DNA of 32,693 nucleotides, taken from contig JAIESR010000037.1 of NCBI GenBank assembly GCA_019745775.1, positions 1 to 32,693 on the forward strand. The letters run 5' to 3'. The position numbers and the translations under genes are program-made. This DNA comes from Xanthobacteraceae bacterium. GTDB taxonomy: Bacteria > Pseudomonadota > Alphaproteobacteria > Rhizobiales > Xanthobacteraceae. Below are positions 1-7,650 of this stretch, in pieces. The notes below the pieces were generated by a model, which searched no databases, had not been told where the DNA came from, and was given only the letters and a program-made list of their open reading frames with translations. How positions within the stretch are numbered: the first letter of the stretch is position 1; the number at the start of each line of letters is the position of its first letter.

Positions 1-61
1 CAAGCCTAGCTGGGCCAAAAATGCATCAAAACACTTCGCACCGGCCCAAGATGTGAGTTCT

Positions 62-193
62 TCAGCAGCCTGCTAGCTGGCCCGCTGCTTTGACCATGCT
101 GCCGCATCCAACCACGGTGGAAAGGACGTGGAGTTCGCGCAACTTCAGCCGCTGATCGATCCGGCCCCCTTCGAGCAGCTGCCTGACTGTCAT
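62..193 (-). pseudogene. Truncated LysR-type regulator (N-terminal HTH stub, 43 codons)
   Basis: A 43-codon minus-strand frame starts at an ATG (complement of 191-193) preceded by AGAGGAAACTG, a good ribosome binding site. Residues 11-42 read like the start of a LysR-family winged HTH: RIDQRLKLRELHVLSTVV, then GSMVKAAGQLA. The family normally continues with S-Q-P-A-(V/I)-S and about 250 more residues. Here the frame stops directly after QLAGC. The stub diverges from the Bug gene at 282, the usual place for a LysR regulator of a catabolic transporter. The sequence past the break (about 1-75) does not continue the LysR domain in any frame. I infer that a rearrangement, or an insertion whose end lies at the window edge, removed the rest. 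The LysR assignment rests on motif recognition over only about 32 residues. Confidence 0.55.
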
Positions 194-281
194 CAGTTTC
201 CTCTATAGCTCTATCGAATAATCCGTCTTTCTATTTATATCGCGACGACCTATGCGGGGGAACACCCTTGGGAGGCAATCC
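194..281. promoter_or_regulatory. Divergent promoter region between LysR stub and Bug gene
   Basis: This 88-bp gap separates the minus-strand LysR stub from the plus-strand Bug gene. Positions about 200-240 are clearly AT-richer than the flanks, including TATTTATAT near 231-240, a plausible -10 zone for the plus-strand gene. GGAGG at 271-275 lies 6 nt before the ATG at 282 and fixes that start rather than the in-frame ATG at 252. No confident -35 box or LysR operator can be named. Confidence 0.35.
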
Positions 282-1271
282 ATGGTTCTGGCTCGTCGCA
301 AATTCCTGCTGGGTTGCTTTGCGGGTACCGCCGGAGCCGCCTTGCCCTCGCGGGCTAGCGCAGAAAGCTACCCGCTGCGACCGATCACGATTATCGTGCC
401 GTTTCCCCCTGGCGGGCCGAGCGATGTAATTGCTCGTATCGTGGCTGAGCGCATGCGAGAGGCGCTGGGGCAGCCGCTCATCATCGAAAACGTATCGGGC
501 GCGGCGGGCAGCATCGGCACCGGCAGGGTTGTTCGAGCGGCGCCCGACGGCCATACGCTCGTGCTCGGCTATTGGGGCACGCATGTCGTGAACGGGGCGA
601 TCTATAAACTTCCGTACGATGTGGTTAAAGACTTCGAGCCGATCGCCCGGCTGCCCGGGCAGCCCTTGATGATCGTGGCGAAGAAGGCGCTGCCAGCGAG
701 CGACCTGAAGGGCTTGGTGGCTTGGTTGAAGTCAAATCCCGACAAAGCCTCTCAGGGAACCGCCGGCACGGGCAGCATTGGGCACATTGCCGGCCTGTTT
801 TTCCAAAAAGCAACGGACACGCGCTTTCAGTTCGTACCTTACCGTGGTGTCGCGCCTATCATGCAAGACCTGTTGGCCGGCCAAATCGACTTGGCTTTTC
901 CGGTTCCAGTCGCATCAATGGCGCAGGCGCGCGCGGGCCTGATCAAGGCCTATGCCGTTATGGCCAAGAGTCGCTTGGCGATCGCATCCGAGATTCCGAC
1001 AGTGGACGAGGCGGGCGTTCCCGGCCTGCACCTCTCCCTGTGGCAGGGCCTGTGGGCACCGAGGGGAACGCCGCCGCACGTGATCGCCAAACTCAGTGAC
1101 GCCGTCGTGCTTGCGCTTGCAGACCCAGCGATACGCCAGAAGCTCGCCGATCAAGGCTTTGACATGCTGCTGCGCGAGCAGCAATCGCCGGCAGCGCTTG
1201 GCGCTTACCAGCGGGCCGAAATCGACAAATGGTGGCCGATCCTCAGGGCGGCGAACGTCAAGGGCGATTGA
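282..1271 (+). CDS. Tripartite tricarboxylate transporter (Bug-family) substrate-binding protein, Tat-exported
   Basis: This 329-aa protein is a Bug-type (TctC-like) periplasmic receptor, a family that binds organic acids or related small molecules for tripartite tricarboxylate transport. The N-terminus has a twin-arginine signal (ARRKFLLG, residues 4-11) and a likely cleavage after ASA near residue 27. The mature part opens with the family motif YPLRPITIIVPFPPGGPSD (about 30-48), followed by a GAAGSIGT loop and the PDGHTLVLGY segment. The later VPYRG and L(L/M)xGQIDL motifs are also typical. Length is normal. I chose the ATG at 282 because GGAGG sits 6 nt upstream; an in-frame ATG at 252 lacks a site. 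No TctA/TctB membrane genes are nearby, so it is an orphan receptor whose ligand cannot be read from sequence. The truncated LysR gene upstream may once have regulated it. Confidence 0.9.
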   Translation: MVLARRKFLLGCFAGTAGAALPSRASAESYPLRPITIIVPFPPGGPSDVIARIVAERMREALGQPLIIENVSGAAGSIGTGRVVRAAPDGHTLVLGYWGTHVVNGAIYKLPYDVVKDFEPIARLPGQPLMIVAKKALPASDLKGLVAWLKSNPDKASQGTAGTGSIGHIAGLFFQKATDTRFQFVPYRGVAPIMQDLLAGQIDLAFPVPVASMAQARAGLIKAYAVMAKSRLAIASEIPTVDEAGVPGLHLSLWQGLWAPRGTPPHVIAKLSDAVVLALADPAIRQKLADQGFDMLLREQQSPAALGAYQRAEIDKWWPILRAANVKGD

Positions 1272-1326
1272 AGCGGCCGGTGTTCAACGCAGACACGAAC
1301 CAGCCCGACAACCAAACTCGTGAGCG

Positions 1327-1821
1327 GTGTCCATGGCCAGGGTCGTAGGTCTTTTCGTATCTTCTGCTGTCGGCGAATGCATGCAGGCTCGGACCGAGGT
1401 GCGGGCCTTGGCTGGGCAGGGCTTGGAAGGAGATCGTTACGCCCTCGGTCGGGGCTCGTATTCGCGAGGTGCTCGCGAGGTCGCGCGGCATGTGTCGCTT
1501 ATTGCGCGTGACGCCATGGACGCCGCCAACGAAGAATTGAATCAGCGCGGATTGGCGCCATTCGGGCCGGACGAGACGCGACGGAATATCGTCATCGAAG
1601 GCATTGATGTCTACGCACTGTTAGGCCAGGAGTTTTGCATCGGTGCCGTGCGCCTGCGCGGCTCCGACCCCACTAGGCCGTGCCATGTTCCATCAGCGGC
1701 GGCCGGCAAAGCCGGCTTTGCAGAAGCGTATCACAATCGCGGCGGCATCCTCGCCGAGGTCCTGACAGACGGGCTAATTTCGATCGGCGATATTCTGGTT
1801 ACAGAGACGTTGCAAAGCTGA
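1327..1821 (+). CDS. MOSC domain-containing protein
   Basis: This 164-aa protein is a stand-alone MOSC domain, the fold found at the C-terminus of molybdenum cofactor sulfurases and in YiiM/mARC-type proteins. Visible motifs are GLEGDRYALG (32-41), RRNIVIEGID (85-94), the conserved cysteine in DPTRPCHVPS (C119), and a C-terminal RGG(I)LAEVL...ISIGD segment. The family handles sulfur or the molybdenum cofactor, with the cysteine proposed as sulfur carrier or Mo ligand. The start is GTG at 1327 or ATG two codons later at 1333; neither has a strong ribosome binding site. It lies 55 bp after the Bug gene on the same strand and may be cotranscribed. It is one of several Mo-cofactor-related genes in this window. 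Family call is firm; substrate unknown. Confidence 0.85.
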   Translation: MSMARVVGLFVSSAVGECMQARTEVRALAGQGLEGDRYALGRGSYSRGAREVARHVSLIARDAMDAANEELNQRGLAPFGPDETRRNIVIEGIDVYALLGQEFCIGAVRLRGSDPTRPCHVPSAAAGKAGFAEAYHNRGGILAEVLTDGLISIGDILVTETLQS

Positions 1822-1829
1822 AGAAGGGG

Positions 1830-2648
1830 TCACTCCATCCGCACGTTCTTGGAGAAATCGTAGTCCTTGCCGCTGTCGCTGGCGAACTGCCAGCGCACCA
1901 CGCCGTCCCACCGGCCGCCGAACACGTCCGTGAGGAAGCGCTGCTGCGCGGCCCAGCCGGCCTCGGCTTCGGTCTTGCGGTAGCGGCCGGGCATGGTGTC
2001 GTTGAGCCAGCCGTGCGGCGCGCCGCGATAGATGTGGATGTCGTAGCTCTTCTTGTTGGCTTCCAGGCAATTGCGGAAGCGCAGGACGTCGTCGAGCGAG
2101 ATGATATGGTCGCCTTCGCCGAAGGCGCCGAACACCGGGCAGTTGACCGCGGCGATGATCTCCTCCAGCGCCTTCGGCTGGAGCTTGTTGACGGCCCATT
2201 CGCGGGTCGAGGCCGCGCCGTACCAGACCACGGCGGCGGTGATCGGCGTCTCGGCGGCGACCACGAGCGGATGCCGTCCGGTCTGGCAGTAGCCCATGAC
2301 GACGACCTTCGAGGGATCGGCCGCCTTGTGGGTCTTCAGTGTCGCCAGCGCGGCGCGCATCAGCTCGTTCGATTCCGGATCGGTCATGTCGTAACGGCCG
2401 TCGCCGGCGTTGAGCGATTTCTGGTCCGGATGCTTGTAGAAGAAATTCGGCGCCAGCACGGTGAAGCCGTCGCGCGCGCAGCGCATCGCCTGGTCCTTGG
2501 TATGCTTCACCAGCCCATAACGCTCGTGCATCAGCACGACGGTCGGGAATTTCCCGCCGCCGGTCGGATAGGCGAGGAACGCCGGCATGCCGTTGGCGCA
2601 GGTGATGTCTTCGGTGGTGATGTCGATGTGGCGGGCGGCGATGGTCAT
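1830..2648 (-). CDS. Dienelactone hydrolase family protein
   Basis: This 272-aa cytoplasmic alpha/beta-hydrolase belongs to the dienelactone hydrolase (carboxymethylenebutenolidase) family, which opens enol-lactones in aromatic ring degradation and related esters. The likely catalytic triad is C121 in GYCQTGRH, D180 in GEGDH and H212 in GAPHGW, matching the family's Cys-Asp-His arrangement. The nucleophile elbow is usually G-x-C-x-G-G; here it is G-Y-C-Q-T-G-R, a mild departure. HERYGL (41-46) is the oxyanion-side motif often written HExxG. It is convergent with the MOSC gene, with only 8 bp between their ends. No other ring-cleavage genes are nearby, so the actual substrate is open. Confidence 0.85.
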   Translation of the reverse strand: MTIAARHIDITTEDITCANGMPAFLAYPTGGGKFPTVVLMHERYGLVKHTKDQAMRCARDGFTVLAPNFFYKHPDQKSLNAGDGRYDMTDPESNELMRAALATLKTHKAADPSKVVVMGYCQTGRHPLVVAAETPITAAVVWYGAASTREWAVNKLQPKALEEIIAAVNCPVFGAFGEGDHIISLDDVLRFRNCLEANKKSYDIHIYRGAPHGWLNDTMPGRYRKTEAEAGWAAQQRFLTDVFGGRWDGVVRWQFASDSGKDYDFSKNVRME

Positions 2649-2693
2649 TTTTCTCTCCGTTGTTCGGCGTTGGCGCCGCGAACTCGATGTGTC

Positions 2694-2716
2694 CCCTCTC
2701 CCCAGCGGGGAGAGGG
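2694..2716. repeat. Perfect GC-rich hairpin, 10-bp arms
   Basis: CCCTCTCCCC at 2694-2703, a 3-nt loop and GGGGAGAGGG at 2707-2716 form a perfect inverted repeat between two minus-strand genes. This motif is a common intergenic palindrome in Bradyrhizobium-like genomes. It could terminate the upstream minus-strand gene, but no T-run follows on that strand, so I treat it as a dispersed palindrome. Confidence 0.6.
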
Positions 2717-2752
2717 AGCAGGCTGCCGATGCCTCGCGACTTCAGCTACAAA

Positions 2753-3394
2753 TCAAACAGCTCCCATCAACTTCACGGCTTCGTCCACGGTCATCACCCG
2801 CGCCATGCGCGGGAAGACCCGGTCGAGGAAGAATTCGTTGTTGTTGCCGCGCGCCGAATAGCAGCCGTCGCGGATCACCACGATGCCGAGGTCCAGGTCG
2901 CGCGCCGCGAACACCGTGGAGGCGATGCCGACGTCGGTCGAGCCGCCCGCGATCACGATGGTGTCGATACCGCGAACGCGCAGCTGCAGCTCGAGATTGG
3001 TCTGGTAGAATGAGCTCCAGCGATTCTTGCGCACCACGACGTCGCCCTCGATCGGCGCCAGCTCCGGCGCGATCTCCGAGTCCGCGGAATCCTTATAGAA
3101 TCGCGGCTTGATCGGCTGACCGCTCTGCGGTCTCAGGTCCATGTCGGTATCGGTTAGCCGCGCAACGGTGTCGGAGCCGTCCGGGGCGTGCGCGCCCGAC
3201 GGATAGAAGGTGGTCAGCTTGGCGCGGCGGGCCCCCGCCAGCAGCCGCTGGAGGTTCGGCAGGATGTTGCGCTCCTTGAGGAAGGCGACCTTGGCCGGAT
3301 CGCGCGGATGCAGGTAGCCGTTGAGTGCGTCAAAAAGCACCAGGCCGGTGTTGCTGCGATCGAGCGCCGTTTTGAGGCGAGAAATGGCCGCCAT
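2753..3394 (-). CDS. Isochorismatase-like hydrolase lacking the usual catalytic cysteine
   Basis: This 213-aa protein has the isochorismatase / cysteine hydrolase fold. It shows D22 in LVLFDALNGYLH, K123 in VVVRKNRWSSFYQT, and the G(G)STDV segment at about 150-155. In nicotinamidase- and carbamoylsarcosine-type members a catalytic Cys follows TDV; here the residue is glycine (G156, TDVGIAST), and the codon reads clearly as GGC. True isochorismatases (EntB, PhzD) also carry Gly at this position, so hydrolysis without a Cys nucleophile is possible, or the enzyme may have drifted. The start at 3394 was chosen from the family N-terminus; AGGAG lies 13 nt upstream and AGAAGAG lies closer. The frame is open further upstream, but only opposite the neighbouring gene. 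It diverges from the Bug-like pair at 3482, suggesting shared control. Confidence 0.85.
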   Translation of the reverse strand: MAAISRLKTALDRSNTGLVLFDALNGYLHPRDPAKVAFLKERNILPNLQRLLAGARRAKLTTFYPSGAHAPDGSDTVARLTDTDMDLRPQSGQPIKPRFYKDSADSEIAPELAPIEGDVVVRKNRWSSFYQTNLELQLRVRGIDTIVIAGGSTDVGIASTVFAARDLDLGIVVIRDGCYSARGNNNEFFLDRVFPRMARVMTVDEAVKLMGAV

Positions 3395-3481
3395 GTAGTC
3401 TCTTCTGCTCCTGTAGGAAATTGCAATCGGATCGAGGGTCGGCGAGTATTGCGCCAACGTCAAGACAAGAAGGAAACGCCG
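3395..3481. promoter_or_regulatory. Divergent intergenic region, isochorismatase-like / Bug-like pair
   Basis: An 87-bp gap between divergent genes must hold promoters for both directions. AAGAAGGAAA at about 3466-3475 serves as the ribosome binding site of the plus-strand gene. I see no convincing -35/-10 pair or perfect palindrome. Confidence 0.3.
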
Positions 3482-4567
3482 ATGATCTCTACACCCGGGC
3501 GCGCTGCCGGGCTCGCGCTCATGGCCGCGGCAGCGTGGGCGGCGTCGGCCGCTGCGCAGGAGCCGTTCTACAAGGGCAAACGGCTGACGATGCTCGTCAA
3601 CTTCGACGCCGGCTCCGCCACCGACATCGACGCGCGCATTTTTGCGCGGCACTTCATCAAGCATATCGACGGTGCGCCGCAACTCATCATTCAGAACATG
3701 CCGGGCGGCGGCGGCGCCAACGGCACGATGTATCTGGGCGAGGTCGCGCCCAAGGACGGCACGATGGTCGGCTTCCTCACCGCCACCGCCTGGAATTTCG
3801 CGGTCGAGCCCGAGCGCTTCCGCGTCGACTTCAAGACCTACGAGCATGTCGGCTACACCGGCGGCACGGCGGTCTATTACATGCGCAAGGATGTGCCGCC
3901 GGGCATCAACACGCCGACCGATATCGTGAAGGCCAAGGGGCTGGTGTCGGGCGGTGTCAATGCGCGCACCGGCCGCGACATCTCGATCCGGCTGACGCTC
4001 GATACGCTCGGCGTGCCGTTCCGCCACGTCACCGGCTATGGCAGCGGCGAGCGCGCGCGGCTCGCGCTCCAGCGGCAGGAAATCCATCTCTATTCCGACA
4101 CCACGCCCGGCTATCGCGGCGCGGTGGAAGGCACGCTGGTGAAAGACGGCACTGTGATCCCGCTCTGGTACGACCCGCACTGGGACGGCAAGACCCTTGG
4201 CAAGTCGAAGCAGGTCGATGGCCTGCCGATCAAAGCCTTCCATGAGGTCTATCAGGAGATCTTCGGCAAGATGCCGTCGGGCCCGCACTGGGAGGCCTAT
4301 CTCGCGCTGATCACCTTGAACGGCGCGATGCAGCGCATCCTGTCGTTGCCTCCCGGCGCGCCGCCCGCGGCGGTGGCCGCCCTGCGCACCGCGCTCGAGC
4401 GCCTCAACAATGACAAGGAATTTCACGCCGAAGCGGTGAAGACGCTCGGATTCATCCCCGAATACGACGCGGGCCCCAACGTCGCGTCGCAAATCCGCAA
4501 CGCGCTGACCGTCCGCCCCGAGATCCGGGCATTCGTCGCCGACTACGTCAAGCAAGGCGGCAAATGA
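3482..4567 (+). CDS. Divergent Bug-like periplasmic binding protein (paralog 1)
   Basis: This 361-aa exported protein is a long, divergent member of the Bug/TctC binding-protein superfamily. A Sec signal peptide covers about residues 1-25 (cleavage near SAAA-QEP). The mature protein starts EPFYKGKRLTMLVNFDAGS, where classical Bug proteins have YPxxPIxxxVPxxPGG. It continues with TDIDAR, HIDGAPQLIIQNMPGGGG and APKDGTMVGFL. The C-terminal part contains ALERLNNDKEF, shared with its downstream neighbour. The start at 3482 has AAGGAA about 8 nt upstream and begins the signal peptide. It overlaps the next gene by 4 bp (ATGA). The two proteins match along their full length, so they arose by tandem duplication. 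Ligand unknown; the FYKGK opening suggests a subfamily distinct from the other Bug proteins here. Confidence 0.8.
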   Translation: MISTPGRAAGLALMAAAAWAASAAAQEPFYKGKRLTMLVNFDAGSATDIDARIFARHFIKHIDGAPQLIIQNMPGGGGANGTMYLGEVAPKDGTMVGFLTATAWNFAVEPERFRVDFKTYEHVGYTGGTAVYYMRKDVPPGINTPTDIVKAKGLVSGGVNARTGRDISIRLTLDTLGVPFRHVTGYGSGERARLALQRQEIHLYSDTTPGYRGAVEGTLVKDGTVIPLWYDPHWDGKTLGKSKQVDGLPIKAFHEVYQEIFGKMPSGPHWEAYLALITLNGAMQRILSLPPGAPPAAVAALRTALERLNNDKEFHAEAVKTLGFIPEYDAGPNVASQIRNALTVRPEIRAFVADYVKQGGK

Positions 4568-5664
4568 CCGGTAGGAAGCTCAGGATGAGTTCTTTGGGAC
4601 TGCGCGCCGTGCTGCTGGCGGCTGTCTGCGCATGGGGCGCAGACCCAGCTGTGGCGCAGGCGCCGTTCTATCAAGGCAAGCGGCTCACGCTTCTGATCAA
4701 TTTCGCGGCCGGCGGCCCGACCGACATCGAGGGGCGGCTGCTGGCGAAGCACATCGCCAAGCATATCGACGGCCAGCCGACCATCATCGTGCAGAATCGG
4801 GACGGCGCCGGCGGACTCGTCGGCACCAACTATGTCGGCGAGCTCGGTCCGCGCGACGGCACGATGTTCGGCTACTTCACCGGCGCCGCATGGAAGTACG
4901 TGACGGAACCGGAGAGGCACACCGTCGATTTCCGCACCTTCGAGTTCATCGGCTATTCGCCGGGGAATGCGGTCTATTACGTGCGTAGCGACACGCCACC
5001 CGGCCTGAAGTCGGCGGCGGATCTCCTCAAGGCGCAAGGCCTGGTCGCCGGCGGGCTCGCGACGGAATCGTCCAAGGACCTGCTGATCCGGCTGACGCTC
5101 GATCTCTTGGGCGTGCCGCACAAGTACATCACCGGCTTTCGCTCCAGCGTCAACGCGCGGCTGGCCGTGCAGCGCGGCGAGATCCACCTGCATTCGGAAT
5201 CGACGCCCGGCTACCTCAGCGTGGTCGAGCCGACCATGGTGAAGGCCGGCATGGTCATTCCGCTCTACTATGATGCGGACTACAACGGCGAGACGTTCAG
5301 GGTGCCGGCGGCGATGAAGGGCTCGCCGGTGCTGCCGTTCCAGGAATTCTACAAGCAGGTCAGGGGCGGCACGCCGTCCGGCCTGCCATGGGATGCTTAC
5401 CGCACCAATCTCGCGGTCGACTCCGCGATGTTGCGCACCATTGCGATGCCGCCGGGCTCGCCGACGGCCGCGCAGGAAGCGTTGCGGGCGGCATTGGCAC
5501 GCCTCAACAATGACAAGGACTATGCCGCCGATACCATGAAGGCGATGCAGTTCGTTCCGCATTATGAAACCGGCGCGGACATCAGCATGCGCGTGCGCCG
5601 TGCGCTGATGGTGTCGCCGGAAATCAGGACCTTCGTGACAAGCTATATGCGTGGCGGGAGATAG
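4564..5664 (+). CDS. Divergent Bug-like periplasmic binding protein (paralog 2)
   Basis: This 366-aa exported protein is a paralog of the gene just upstream. Shared blocks include FYxGKRLTxLxNFxAG, TDIxxRxxAxHxxKHIDGxP and RLNNDKxxxA. The Sec signal peptide ends near AVAQ-APFY (about residue 31). The ATG at 4564 overlaps the upstream stop by 4 bp, giving translational coupling. An in-frame ATG at 4585 with AGGAAG upstream is an alternative that keeps the signal peptide. The stop codon ends at 5664, immediately against the stop of the convergent minus-strand Bug gene at 5665. Coupled expression suggests both paralogs are made together, perhaps for two related ligands. No membrane permease is encoded nearby. 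Confidence 0.8.
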   Translation: MTGRKLRMSSLGLRAVLLAAVCAWGADPAVAQAPFYQGKRLTLLINFAAGGPTDIEGRLLAKHIAKHIDGQPTIIVQNRDGAGGLVGTNYVGELGPRDGTMFGYFTGAAWKYVTEPERHTVDFRTFEFIGYSPGNAVYYVRSDTPPGLKSAADLLKAQGLVAGGLATESSKDLLIRLTLDLLGVPHKYITGFRSSVNARLAVQRGEIHLHSESTPGYLSVVEPTMVKAGMVIPLYYDADYNGETFRVPAAMKGSPVLPFQEFYKQVRGGTPSGLPWDAYRTNLAVDSAMLRTIAMPPGSPTAAQEALRAALARLNNDKDYAADTMKAMQFVPHYETGADISMRVRRALMVSPEIRTFVTSYMRGGR

Positions 5665-6633
5665 CTATTGCTCGCCCTTCACGCCGGCGTCGCGCACGAT
5701 CTTGCCCCACATCTGCTCTTCCGCCGCGATGTCGGCGGCATATTCCTCGGGCGTCGAGGGGAGCGGCACCGCGCCCTCGCGCGCCAGGCGCTCGCGGAGC
5801 GTGGAATCCTCGAGCGCGGTGCGCAGCGCCGCGTTGAGCCGGTCGATGATCGGGCGCGGCGTCCCTGCCGGCGCCAGCAGCCCGTAGTGCAGTTCGGCCA
5901 CGTAGCCGGTGAGGCCGGCTTCGGCGATGGTCGGCAGATCGGGAAACGCGGCCGAACGCCTGGCGCTCGACACCGCCAGCGCGCGCACCTTGCCGCCCTT
6001 CACGATGCCGACGGCCGAGGGCACGGTCGCGAACATCATGCTGACGTGGCCGCCGAGCAGGTCGTTCAGCGCCGGTCCGCTGCCGCGATAAGGCACGTGG
6101 TTGATCTTCACGCCGGCCATGGACGCGAACAACTCGGCCGCGAGATGCACGCTCGATCCTGAGCCCGTCGACGCAAAATTGAGCTTGCCGGGATCCCTCT
6201 TCGCCAGCGCGATCAATTCCTGGATCGAGTTCGCCGGCACCGAGGGATGCACCAGCACCACGTTGGCACCCGACGCCAGCAGGCCGATCGGCGCAAAGTC
6301 CTTGATCGGATCGTAGCCGACATTCGGATAGAGCGCGGGATTGATGGCGAGCGACGAGGTCGCGATCAGCATGGTGTAGCCGTCGGGCGGGCTCTTCGCG
6401 ACCTGGCGCGTGGCGATGGTGCCGCCGGCGCCGCCGCGGTTCTCCACGATGATGGTGCCGCCGAGCGCCTTGCTCATGCGTTCGGCGACCAGCCGCCCGA
6501 GCACGTCGTTGCCGCCGCCGGCGGGATAGGGGACGACCAGCGTGATCGGCCGGTCGGGATAGGTTTGCGCGGAAGCGGCTCCGGCGAAGGCGAGGAGGCC
6601 CAAGGCAAGTGCAAGGGAGCGGGCGAGTTTCAT
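5665..6633 (-). CDS. Tripartite tricarboxylate transporter (Bug-family) substrate-binding protein
   Basis: This 322-aa protein is a classical Bug receptor. A Sec signal peptide (about 1-22, cleavage after ASA) precedes YPDRPITLVVPYPAGGGND, then GGAGGTIATRQVA and PPDGYTMLIA. Later family marks are NHVPYRGSGPALNDLLGGHV and the C-terminal W in EEQMWGKIV. It lies 54 bp downstream of a 3-hydroxyisobutyrate-dehydrogenase-like gene on the same strand and is probably cotranscribed with it. That pairing suggests capture and oxidation of a hydroxy acid, which is inference. No clear purine-rich ribosome binding site precedes the ATG. Confidence 0.9.
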   Translation of the reverse strand: MKLARSLALALGLLAFAGAASAQTYPDRPITLVVPYPAGGGNDVLGRLVAERMSKALGGTIIVENRGGAGGTIATRQVAKSPPDGYTMLIATSSLAINPALYPNVGYDPIKDFAPIGLLASGANVVLVHPSVPANSIQELIALAKRDPGKLNFASTGSGSSVHLAAELFASMAGVKINHVPYRGSGPALNDLLGGHVSMMFATVPSAVGIVKGGKVRALAVSSARRSAAFPDLPTIAEAGLTGYVAELHYGLLAPAGTPRPIIDRLNAALRTALEDSTLRERLAREGAVPLPSTPEEYAADIAAEEQMWGKIVRDAGVKGEQ

Positions 6634-6687
6634 CGTGTTCTTTCTGAAGAGGTTTCGCCGTTCTTGAACGGCATCGCGCCGGAGTCG

Positions 6688-7527
6688 TCAATCCCCGGGG
6701 GCTTTCGGGGTCGGCCAGCCGCGTTCCTGCTTCACGGTCTTGATCACTTCCTTGATGACCCCGCAGAGCGGCAGGCTGAGGCGCGCGGCGTCGGCCTCCT
6801 TGAGCACGATGGTCATATCCTTTTCCGCCCACGGCATCGGCTTCTCCTCCGGCCGCGTTTCCAGTGACCAGTTGCCGGCGCTGGAGTCGAGCAGCGCGGT
6901 GCGCAGCGTCTCGCGCTCGATACCGAGCGCCTGCGCGAGCTTGAAGCCTTCCTCGTTCGCGGAGATGCAGGCCCACAGGATCAGGTTGTTGACCATCTTA
7001 CCGACCTGACCGGCGCCCACGGGGCCGAGATGGTGGATCGACGTCGCGAAGCTCTCGAACGCCGGCCGGCAGGCGTCGAACGCCGCGCGATCGCCGCCGC
7101 CCATGATCAGCAAGTCGCCGGTTTGCGCCGGGCCTTCGCCGCGGCAGAGCGGGATATCGAGCAGCGCGACTTTCGGAGACGCCGGAAGCCTCGACGCAAT
7201 GCGCTGCATGGTCTGCGGCGCGATGGTCGAGGCGACCGCGATCACGCTGCCGTCGCGCGCGCCGGCGAGCACGCCGCGCTCGCCGAACATCACCGCCTCG
7301 ACCTCCTGGTCGAAACCGACCACGATAATGACGAGATCGCTCGCGGCGGCGACCGCCTGCGGCGACAGCGCGGTCCGCACGCCGGCTTCGGCGGCGCCCT
7401 CCATGGCGTCTTCGGTGACGTCGAAACCCGCGACGGTGAAGCCGCGCTTTACCAGATGGCGCGCCATCGGCAGGCCCATTTTGCCGAGCCCGATCAGGCC
7501 CACATTGCGAATTTCCTTCGGTGCCAC
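6688..7527 (-). CDS. NAD(P)-dependent 3-hydroxyisobutyrate dehydrogenase-family oxidoreductase
   Basis: This 279-aa cytoplasmic enzyme belongs to the beta-hydroxyacid dehydrogenase family (3-hydroxyisobutyrate, tartronate semialdehyde and related). The Rossmann motif GLIGLGKMGLPMA lies at residues 10-22, and the catalytic lysine is K177 in GAGQVGKMVNN. The substrate-loop motif usually written D-A-P-V-S-G-G reads DIPLCRG (124-130), so the substrate may differ from the type enzymes. I chose a GTG start at 7527 because GAGGAG lies 5-6 nt upstream; the frame is open to 7611 but that extension looks non-coding. It diverges from the Bug gene at 7651 and precedes the Bug gene at 6633. Its place between two transporter receptors suggests a small hydroxy-acid catabolic unit. 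Confidence 0.88.
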   Translation of the reverse strand: MAPKEIRNVGLIGLGKMGLPMARHLVKRGFTVAGFDVTEDAMEGAAEAGVRTALSPQAVAAASDLVIIVVGFDQEVEAVMFGERGVLAGARDGSVIAVASTIAPQTMQRIASRLPASPKVALLDIPLCRGEGPAQTGDLLIMGGGDRAAFDACRPAFESFATSIHHLGPVGAGQVGKMVNNLILWACISANEEGFKLAQALGIERETLRTALLDSSAGNWSLETRPEEKPMPWAEKDMTIVLKEADAARLSLPLCGVIKEVIKTVKQERGWPTPKAPGD

Positions 7528-7650
7528 GGCGTCTCCTCTGAGCGTTTCGGCTGCGCCGCATCGTCGCTGGCGGCTGTGCACGGCATCGGCCTTCGCATAG
7601 ACTTGATGCATTCAAGAGCACCAAGAAACGTTGCAAGCAAGGAGGATCAC
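7528..7650. promoter_or_regulatory. Divergent promoter region with short inverted repeat
   Basis: A 123-bp region between divergent genes. It contains the inverted repeat CTTGA-tgcat-TCAAG (arms 7602-7606 and 7612-7616), about 35 bp before the plus-strand start. AAGGAGG at 7639-7645 is a strong ribosome binding site for the GTG at 7651. A regulator such as GntR could bind the repeat, but none is encoded nearby. Confidence 0.35.

Noticed and set aside
1-75. Insertion-sequence end at the left edge
   Set aside because: The TTCAGCAGCCTGCTAG phrase resembles some IS ends, but no transposase part or repeat pair is visible in 75 bp, so I do not call it.
2753-4555. A 600-codon minus-strand protein
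   Set aside because: Only the part from 3394 down matches a family. The rest lies antisense to the Bug-like gene and has the Arg/His/Asp-rich makeup of a GC-rich shadow frame.
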